Below, piece after piece: positions 58,431-64,000 of a stretch of 64,000 bases of DNA. The notes under the pieces are model-generated. The model searched no databases, was not told the origin of the DNA, and saw nothing but the letters and a program-made list of their open reading frames with translations. Where the stretch lies: positions 620,001 to 684,000 of the forward strand of contig OY764876.1 in NCBI GenBank assembly GCA_963668595.1, given 5' to 3'. Numbering within the stretch: position 1 is the stretch's first letter; every line of letters starts with the position of its first letter. Source of the DNA: GWE2-42-39 sp963668595. GTDB lineage: Bacteria > Bacteroidota > Bacteroidia > Bacteroidales > Prolixibacteraceae. The position numbers and the translations under genes are program-made.

Positions 58431-58438
58431 TATATTTG
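58431..58438 (+). promoter_or_regulatory. -7 promoter box upstream of GH78
   Basis: TATATTTG is an exact TAnnTTTG box 41 bases ahead of the GH78 start codon and downstream of the PUL C terminator. No TTTG or TTG lies at the ideal -33 spacing; the nearest (58398-58401) is 29 bases away. Confidence 0.45.
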
Positions 58439-58479
58439 AAATCGGGATTCAACCTAGATAAGACCTAAAAACCACATAC

Positions 58480-61182
58480 ATGAAGAAGTTTGCTATTATC
58501 GCTTTTGTATTTTTAATTGTTTGCACTCAGTTGCAAGCTCAATCTCAACCATCTGGCGTTACCAATTTACGTTGCGAATACCTGGCCAATCCGCTGGGTG
58601 TTGATTCTCCTAATCCCCGTCTTTCGTGGATGATGAATGATGGCACTCTTGGTGCGAGTCAACAAGCCTATCAATTGTTGGTTTCCACCGATTCGCTTGA
58701 TGTTGTTAAAGCGCAGGGGAAAATATGGGATTCTGGTAAAATTGAGTCTGATGGAATGTTGGTTCGTTTTAATGGGAAAGCACTAAAACCTTTTACTAAA
58801 TATTTCTGGTCGGTTGCGATTTGGAATCAGAAAAACGAAAAAATGAGTTCGTCGGTAGCCTCATTCGAAACCGGAATGATGGGAATGGAAAACTGGCGCG
58901 GTGCCTGGATCAGCGATGGCAAAGAAATCAGTGAAAAGGCAGCACCTTATTTTCGAAAAGAATTTGAAACGGGAAAGAAAGTAAAATCGGCACGCGCTTA
59001 TGTTGCCGCCGCAGGTTTGTACGAATTATACATGAATGGCGAAAAAGTGGGCGACCACGTTCTCGATCCGGCTTATACCCGATTCGATCGCCGTAATTTG
59101 TATGTCACTTTCGATGTGACTCGTCAGTTGCAAAATGGCAAAAATGTGCTTGGTATTTTGCTCGGTAATGGCTGGTATAACCATCAATCTACTGCTGTTT
59201 GGTATTTTCACAAAGCTCCATGGCGAAATCGTCCGGCTTTTTGCATGGATTTGCACATCACCTACGATGACGGGACTACTGAAGTAATCTCTTCAGGAAA
59301 GGATTGGAAAACTTCGCTAAGTCCGGTTATTTTTAACAGCATTTATACTGCCGAACATTACGATGCCCGTTTGGAACAGCCGGGCTGGTGCAAAGCCGGT
59401 TTCGATGATTCGAAATGGGATGCTGTGATTTATCGGGCAGCTCCGTCGATGAATATCGTTTCGCAAATGATGCACCCGATTCGTCATGTGCAGAAAATTG
59501 AAGCAAAAAGTATGACTCAGTTTAACGACACTACTTATGTGTTTGATTTGGGACGAAATATTGCTGGGGTGAGTGAAATTACAGTTGCCGGAGCTGAAGG
59601 AACAATTTTGCGGCTGAAACATGGCGAGCGGCTCTATGCAAACGGACATGTCGATATTTCAAACATTGATGTTCATTATCGGCCAACCGATGAGGCAGAT
59701 CCGTTTCAGACTGATATTTACACTCTGAATGGAAAAGGAGAAGAAACTTTTAGTCCGCGTTTCAATTATAAAGGATTTCAATATGTCGAAGTAGCCGCAA
59801 ACAAGCCGGTTAAACTCACCAAAGAAAGTTTGATCGGGTATTTCATGCACAGCGATGTGCCTTCGGTTGGAGAACTGAAAACAACAAACCCCACAGTTAA
59901 TAAGATTTGGGAAGCAACCAATAATTCATATTTGTCGAATTTATTTGGTTATCCGACCGACTGTCCGCAGCGAGAAAAGAACGGTTGGACCGGTGATGCA
60001 CACATTGCTGTTGAAACTGGTTTGTATAGTTTTGATGGAATCACGATTTACGAAAAATGGCTGGCAGATCACCGCGACGAGCAGCAACCCAATGGTGTAC
60101 TTCCTGCAATCATTCCAACGGATGGATGGGGGTACGAATGGGCCAACGGTCCCGACTGGACCAGCACCGTCGCGCTGATTCCGTGGAATATTTACCTGTT
60201 TTACGGTGATGCATCTTTGCTGGAAGCTTCGTACGAGAATATCAAACGCTATGTGGATCATATCAGTGAGATCAGCCCTTCCGGGACGACTACCTGGGGC
60301 TTGGGCGACTGGGTTCCGGTGAAATCGAAATCGCCGGTTGAGCTAACTTCAACCTGCTACTATTTTGCCGATGCGACCATCCTGTCCCAAGCTGCTAAAT
60401 TGTTGAATAAGCCAGCGGACGAAGCGAAATATTCGGCCTTGGCTCAAAAAATAAAAAAGGCTTTTAATCAGAAATATTATCATGTTGATAGTAAAACTTA
60501 TGCCAGTGGTACACAAACTGAAATGAGTGCTCCTCTTTATTGGGGATTGGTGCCGGATGAAGTAAAAAGAGAAGTGGCAGCTAATTTGGCCAGGCGGGTT
60601 GAAGCTGATTTATTTCATCTGGATGTGGGATTACTGGGACAAAAGACAATTTTGAATGCATTGAGCCAAAACGGATATGCTGATGTTGCTTATAAAGTTG
60701 CTTCGCAAGAAACGTACCCGTCATGGGGATGGTGGATGGTGAATGGAGCCACCACTTTACTTGAGAATTGGGATATCAAAGCGAAAAACGATATTTCGAT
60801 GAATCATATCATGTTTGGCGAAATAGGCGCGTGGTTATACAAAGGGCTGGGCGGTATTTTTCCTGATCCGGATTATCCGGGATTTAAAAATATAATTCTG
60901 AAACCTTCATTTATATCATTGCTTGATGGGGTTGAAATTTCTCATCAATCTCCGTATGGGAAAATTATTTCAGCATGGAAAAAAACGAAAAAAATGGTGG
61001 TTTATTCGCTGACTATTCCTGCGAACTCGACCGCTGATTTTTACATTCCGGCAGGATATTCTGTGAAAACGATAATCGACAGATCGACAGGAGAAAAAGT
61101 CGGATTCATGCAAGCCGAAATGGCCTGTATGAAGCTAAGGTCTGGAATGTATCAGATTGATTTGTCGCGGGACAGTAAATAG
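58480..61182 (+). CDS. GH78-family alpha-L-rhamnosidase, secreted
   Basis: 900 residues with a signal peptide (ends LQAQS). Domain order fits GH78: N-terminal fibronectin-like region (VTNLRCEYLANPLGVDSPNPRLSW), beta-sandwich domains (YFRKEFETGKKVKSARAYVAAAGLYELYMNGEKVGD and FDLGRNIAGV), an (alpha/alpha)6 barrel from about 450, and a C-terminal beta-domain (FKNIILKPSF, SPYGKIISAW). The active-site segment FGYPTDCPQREKNGWTGDAH (Glu499 within it) is intact. It should release terminal alpha-L-rhamnose. It is not part of the glucan operon: terminators lie on both sides and a separate promoter box precedes it. Rhamnose occurs in ulvan and plant pectins, but no matching transporter is seen here. Confidence 0.93.
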   Translation: MKKFAIIAFVFLIVCTQLQAQSQPSGVTNLRCEYLANPLGVDSPNPRLSWMMNDGTLGASQQAYQLLVSTDSLDVVKAQGKIWDSGKIESDGMLVRFNGKALKPFTKYFWSVAIWNQKNEKMSSSVASFETGMMGMENWRGAWISDGKEISEKAAPYFRKEFETGKKVKSARAYVAAAGLYELYMNGEKVGDHVLDPAYTRFDRRNLYVTFDVTRQLQNGKNVLGILLGNGWYNHQSTAVWYFHKAPWRNRPAFCMDLHITYDDGTTEVISSGKDWKTSLSPVIFNSIYTAEHYDARLEQPGWCKAGFDDSKWDAVIYRAAPSMNIVSQMMHPIRHVQKIEAKSMTQFNDTTYVFDLGRNIAGVSEITVAGAEGTILRLKHGERLYANGHVDISNIDVHYRPTDEADPFQTDIYTLNGKGEETFSPRFNYKGFQYVEVAANKPVKLTKESLIGYFMHSDVPSVGELKTTNPTVNKIWEATNNSYLSNLFGYPTDCPQREKNGWTGDAHIAVETGLYSFDGITIYEKWLADHRDEQQPNGVLPAIIPTDGWGYEWANGPDWTSTVALIPWNIYLFYGDASLLEASYENIKRYVDHISEISPSGTTTWGLGDWVPVKSKSPVELTSTCYYFADATILSQAAKLLNKPADEAKYSALAQKIKKAFNQKYYHVDSKTYASGTQTEMSAPLYWGLVPDEVKREVAANLARRVEADLFHLDVGLLGQKTILNALSQNGYADVAYKVASQETYPSWGWWMVNGATTLLENWDIKAKNDISMNHIMFGEIGAWLYKGLGGIFPDPDYPGFKNIILKPSFISLLDGVEISHQSPYGKIISAWKKTKKMVVYSLTIPANSTADFYIPAGYSVKTIIDRSTGEKVGFMQAEMACMKLRSGMYQIDLSRDSK

Positions 61183-61203
61183 CAAAAACGGTATTTTTTG
61201 ATG

Positions 61204-61242
61204 AAACAAGCATCAGTACATGCTTGTTTGGTATCTTTTTTG
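61204..61242 (+). terminator. Rho-independent terminator after GH78
   Basis: AAACAAGCAT (61204-61213) and ATGCTTGTTT (61220-61229) pair perfectly around loop CAGTAC. They are followed by GGTATCTTTTTT. Confidence 0.85.
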
Positions 61243-61286
61243 ATGTATCGGAGAACTTTATCAATAACCCTAAAAAACAATTAGCG

Positions 61287-61907
61287 ATGAGATATTTTAT
61301 GTTCTTCTTGGTTGCGTTATTCTTGCATAGTTGTGCTTCGATCAATATCACTTCGGTGCCGAAAAGTCATCCGGAGCGCCCTTTTTCGCGGATTGCGATT
61401 GTTTGTATCGAAACATCAAATGATATGAAACTGCTTGATGCATCGTATTTTGATGCAAATGTACGCGGAAATTTTAATGATGTTGACAACTTAAAATTCA
61501 GAGCTCAGTTGGAGCGAACTGTCGCTCGGAATTTGGGTACAAATGGTTATCCTCAAATCATTAAATCGTCGGAAATATTTAAGGTTGACGAAGATTATTC
61601 GTTTGAACAATTTTATTCTGAAATAGAAAAAACAGGGGCAGAGGCTGTGCTTTTTATTAATCTTCGCGATTATTGGATGAGTACAAAATATGTGACATCT
61701 CATTACGAAAATATGTCGGTAACAAGAGACGAATCGGAGCCAAATTCGTCGTATTATGCGTATTTGTATCCGGTTAACGATTTTCAGAAATATATCTGGG
61801 TTGGAAAAATAAATGTCTCAGGAATTTGGGCTGGTTACGATACGCTAAATAATTATTTGGCTCGCGGCATTGCCCGAATGTTGAGCAAAGAGAAATATAT
61901 TTATTGA
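61287..61907 (+). CDS. Lipoprotein of unknown function
   Basis: About 206 residues from ATG 61287, which opens a lipoprotein signal (MRYFMFFLVALFLHSCASI). The longer in-frame start at 61224 overlaps the terminator region and was rejected. I do not recognise the family. The body alternates strands and helices: RIAIVCIETSNDMKL near the start, then an Arg/Leu-rich helix around LERTVARNLGTNGY, GAEAVLFINLRDYW in the middle, and a helical C-terminus (NYLARGIARMLSKEK). This layout loosely recalls the CsgG/LpoB-type alpha/beta fold of envelope lipoproteins, but that is a guess. It is monocistronic, facing the convergent nucleoside-kinase gene across a MITE-like repeat. Confidence 0.75.
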   Translation: MRYFMFFLVALFLHSCASINITSVPKSHPERPFSRIAIVCIETSNDMKLLDASYFDANVRGNFNDVDNLKFRAQLERTVARNLGTNGYPQIIKSSEIFKVDEDYSFEQFYSEIEKTGAEAVLFINLRDYWMSTKYVTSHYENMSVTRDESEPNSSYYAYLYPVNDFQKYIWVGKINVSGIWAGYDTLNNYLARGIARMLSKEKYIY

Positions 61908-61916
61908 GCAAAAAAG

Positions 61917-62018
61917 AAGAGGCTGTCCAAAAAGTAACTAAATCATTCTATTTGTCATGTTTCTCCGGCACTTGCCGGATCAGGATGACAAAGCAACAGA
62001 CTTTTTAGACAGCTCCTT
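61917..62018. mobile_element. Short MITE-like palindromic element between convergent genes
   Basis: Imperfect inverted ends: left AAGAGGCTGTCCAAAAAGT from 61917, and right GACTTTTTAGACAGCTCCTT ending at 62018 (17 of 20 positions match). Inside is a second nested palindrome, TTTGTCAT...ATGACAAA enclosing CCGGCACTTGCCGG. The whole could fold into one long hairpin and probably serves as a bidirectional terminator. Its ends share GAGGCTGTnnAAAAAGTAA with the element at 26779. Confidence 0.65.
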
Positions 62019-62043
62019 TATTTTTATTTCATTAAAAGTCAGA

Positions 62044-63708
62044 TCAATAGTTGAAACTACTTCCTCCCAAAAATTCGCGGATAACCGAAGTTGGAGGAAT
62101 TTCCTGATCGTCGAGTGGTGTGAAATACGACAAAAATTTGAGTAGTCGGTTTGTTTCGCTGTACTCGGGCATACTTTCAGGAACCGATTTTAGTAATGGC
62201 TCAGCATACTTTTTCAATACGGCTAACTCGTAAGTTAGTGCCGAATTAAACATCACATCTGCATTTTCCTGGTAAGGAAAAATATTTTTGTCTTCGCCAT
62301 TGCGTACACTGGGCCAGCGACGAATTGTTTCGGCGGCAGAATATCCCCGGTATTTGGCATCGCGAATCATGCGACGAACCAATCGGTTGTCGGTTGTCGG
62401 AATGTAATTGTGGTCGTCAAACGAAATTTGAGTAAGTGCCGAAAGGAAAATTTTGAAAGTATTTTCAGGTTTAATGTGTGGAACAAGGTTGGGATTCATG
62501 CCATGAATACCTTCCACAATTAGTATGTCGGTGTTTTTTAGTTGCAACTTTTTGCCCGAGCGCATGCGTCGCCCAGTGGTGAAATCAAAGCGAGGCAATT
62601 CGATTGTTTTTCCTGAAAATAAATCGAGTAATTGATGGTTGAAGTATTCAATATCAATGGCTTCGAGTGCTTCAAAATCGTAATCTCCATTCTCGTCGCG
62701 CGGAGTTTTCTCGCGGTCAACAAAGTAATCGTCCAGCGAAATCATGTACGGATTCAGCCCATTTACTGCGAGTTGAACGGCCAGTCGTTTGCTGAATGTG
62801 GTTTTTCCTGACGATGAAGGACCGGCAATCAAAACCATTTTTACCTTGTCTTTTCGCTCGTTGATCATGTTGGCAATTTCAGCTACTTTTTTCTCGTGCA
62901 GTGCTTCCGATATTTTAATAATGTCGCCGCCTTTGCCTTCCTGTATCTGGCGGTTCAGGTTTCCGATGTTCGAAACATTTAAAATTTCAGCCCAATCTTT
63001 GTGTTCCTGGAAAACTTCAAAAAGTTTATCCTGCATCACTATGCGGCGGAGTTTGGAGAAATCTCTTCGCTTGGGAATTTGTAGCAAAATCCCGTCGTAA
63101 TGCGCTTTCAATCCATAGTTTTTAATGTACCCGGTGGACGGAAGTAAATGTCCATAGAAATAATTCGCCGTATCGTCAAGCAAGTTTACGTAGCTGAATA
63201 AATCGCCTTGCTGACTGAATAAGAGTGCTTTGTTTTCGAGTCCCTGGCTACGGAACAGTTCTACTGCATCGCCGGTAGGAACGCCTTTTTTTACGAATGG
63301 CAAATCAGCATGAATCAACTGATCCATTTCGTCTTTGATAGCAAAAACTTCCGACTCAGTAATCGGGTGCTCCAGTCCTTCCAATTCGCCGTAAAAACCG
63401 TTTGAAATGCCGTGCATAATTTTAAGCCGAACCCCTGGCAATACTCTGCGTACAGCGGTATAAAGCACAAACAATACCGAGCGGGTGTACAAGCGAACTC
63501 CATCCGGATGGGAATAGTCGATAAAGCTGATTTTCTTTGATTTGACTATGGCAAACGTGAGTTCTTTTATTTTGTGGTTTACCAATGCTCCTACAACCGG
63601 ATTGGTAAGCTGAATGCCCATGTCGTTTTTTATTTCTTCAAGAGTAATTCCCAGCGGATACTCTTTTTTCTGTCCATTATTTTCACAATAAATCTGAATT
63701 GTTCTCAT
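62044..63708 (-). CDS. TGS-domain / uridine-kinase-like nucleoside kinase fusion
   Basis: 554 residues, cytoplasmic (no signal). An N-terminal TGS-like domain (1-60, IQIYCENNGQKKEYPLGITLEEI) is followed by a region like the second additional domain of threonyl-tRNA synthetase (about 65-190, VPTGDAVELFRSQGLENKALL). The C-terminal part is a P-loop kinase: Walker A GPSSSGKTT at 296-304, SLDDYFVDREKTPRDENGDYDF, VEGIHGMNP, RLVRRMIRDAKYRGYSA. This fusion is a known bacterial family annotated as nucleoside or uridine kinase; the role of the synthetase-like half is not settled. It lies nine bases after uvrA on the minus strand and looks co-transcribed with it. Confidence 0.92.
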   Translation of the reverse strand: MRTIQIYCENNGQKKEYPLGITLEEIKNDMGIQLTNPVVGALVNHKIKELTFAIVKSKKISFIDYSHPDGVRLYTRSVLFVLYTAVRRVLPGVRLKIMHGISNGFYGELEGLEHPITESEVFAIKDEMDQLIHADLPFVKKGVPTGDAVELFRSQGLENKALLFSQQGDLFSYVNLLDDTANYFYGHLLPSTGYIKNYGLKAHYDGILLQIPKRRDFSKLRRIVMQDKLFEVFQEHKDWAEILNVSNIGNLNRQIQEGKGGDIIKISEALHEKKVAEIANMINERKDKVKMVLIAGPSSSGKTTFSKRLAVQLAVNGLNPYMISLDDYFVDREKTPRDENGDYDFEALEAIDIEYFNHQLLDLFSGKTIELPRFDFTTGRRMRSGKKLQLKNTDILIVEGIHGMNPNLVPHIKPENTFKIFLSALTQISFDDHNYIPTTDNRLVRRMIRDAKYRGYSAAETIRRWPSVRNGEDKNIFPYQENADVMFNSALTYELAVLKKYAEPLLKSVPESMPEYSETNRLLKFLSYFTPLDDQEIPPTSVIREFLGGSSFNY

Positions 63709-63717
63709 GTCTTCTGT

Positions 63718-64000
63718 TTAGTTTTTTAGTTCTTCTTTCAAGTATTTGGCAGTATAGGAAATCGAATTCGTAATAACTTCTTCGGGTGTTCCGCTGCAAA
63801 TTACCTGTCCGCCATCTTTTCCTCCTTCGGGGCCAATGTCAATAATGTGGTCGGCCACTTTTATTACATCCATGTTGTGTTCAATTACAATTACGGTGTT
63901 GCCCCGATCTACTAATTTATTCAGTACTTCCAGCAATACCCGGATGTCTTCGAAATGAAGTCCGGTAGTAGGTTCGTCCAAAATGTACAGCGTTTTACCG
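63718..64000 (-). CDS. uvrA: Excinuclease ABC subunit A, C-terminal part (runs off window)
   Basis: The last 94 or so codons of UvrA, with the 5' part beyond the right edge. Visible are the second ATPase Walker B segment (GKTLYILDEPTTGLHFEDI), the H-loop region VIVIEHNMDVIKVADHIIDIGPEGGKDGG, and the C-terminal CSGTPEEV. UvrA recognises bulky DNA lesions with UvrB in nucleotide excision repair. The frame continues through the window edge without a start, so it is partial only because the sequence ends. Confidence 0.97.
   Translation of the reverse strand, partial: GKTLYILDEPTTGLHFEDIRVLLEVLNKLVDRGNTVIVIEHNMDVIKVADHIIDIGPEGGKDGGQVICSGTPEEVITNSISYTAKYLKEELKN

Overview
The window looks like chromosomal DNA of a marine-type Bacteroidota. 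I favour a member of the Bacteroidia such as the Marinilabiliales/Prolixibacteraceae, but that rank is inference. The signs are five SusC/SusD pairs, many signal peptides and lipoboxes, families largely confined to this phylum (DUF1735, DUF5000, DUF4998, GH92), a FecR/ECF-sigma/STN-TonB transducer set, a few promoter boxes of the phylum's TAnnTTTG type, weak Shine-Dalgarno sequences and low-to-moderate G+C. Most of the window is three adjacent polysaccharide utilisation loci (PULs) with different predicted substrates and different regulation.

PUL A (1-19591, + strand): the tail of a sulfatase, a GH43 enzyme, an unassigned clan-A-like glycosidase, two tandem SusC/SusD pairs, a DUF1735-type surface glycan-binding lipoprotein, a GH2 enzyme and two Cys-type sulfatases. 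The sulfatases point to a sulfated, probably algal, polysaccharide; the exact sugar is not readable. No regulator lies inside the window. A tRNA-Lys(CUU) gene (19793-19865, - strand) sits where PUL A meets PUL B.

PUL B (19967-35307, - strand): SusC, SusD, a DUF4959/DUF5126/DUF5000-type lipoprotein, a DUF4998-type lipoprotein with two nearly identical discoidin-like domains, then three consecutive GH92 alpha-mannosidases. This indicates an alpha-mannoside or N-glycan substrate. A MITE-like element (26779-26960) interrupts the operon before the GH92 genes. Divergently transcribed (35605-38127) is the most unusual gene: an exported N-terminus, a lectin-like domain, a kelch propeller, one transmembrane helix and a cytoplasmic winged-helix DNA-binding domain with a BTAD-like tail. 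This is a single-polypeptide transmembrane regulator, apparently in place of the usual hybrid two-component system.

PUL C (38380-58210, + strand): ECF sigma factor, FecR anti-sigma factor and STN-containing SusC (a trans-envelope signalling set), SusD, a second SusC/SusD pair, GH30, a two-beta-helix GH55-like protein with a propeller tail, GH5-CBM6 and a second GH30. Together these predict use of a beta-1,3/1,6-glucan such as laminarin or fungal wall glucan. Hairpins before the STN-SusC and after the second SusD may set transcript ratios.

After PUL C come a stand-alone GH78 alpha-L-rhamnosidase with its own promoter and terminators (58480-61182), an unknown lipoprotein (61287-61907), a second MITE-like element sharing end sequence with the first (61917-62018), a TGS/uridine-kinase fusion (62044-63708) and the 3' end of uvrA (63718-64000), which return the window to housekeeping genes. 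No integrase, transposase, CRISPR array or rRNA was seen.
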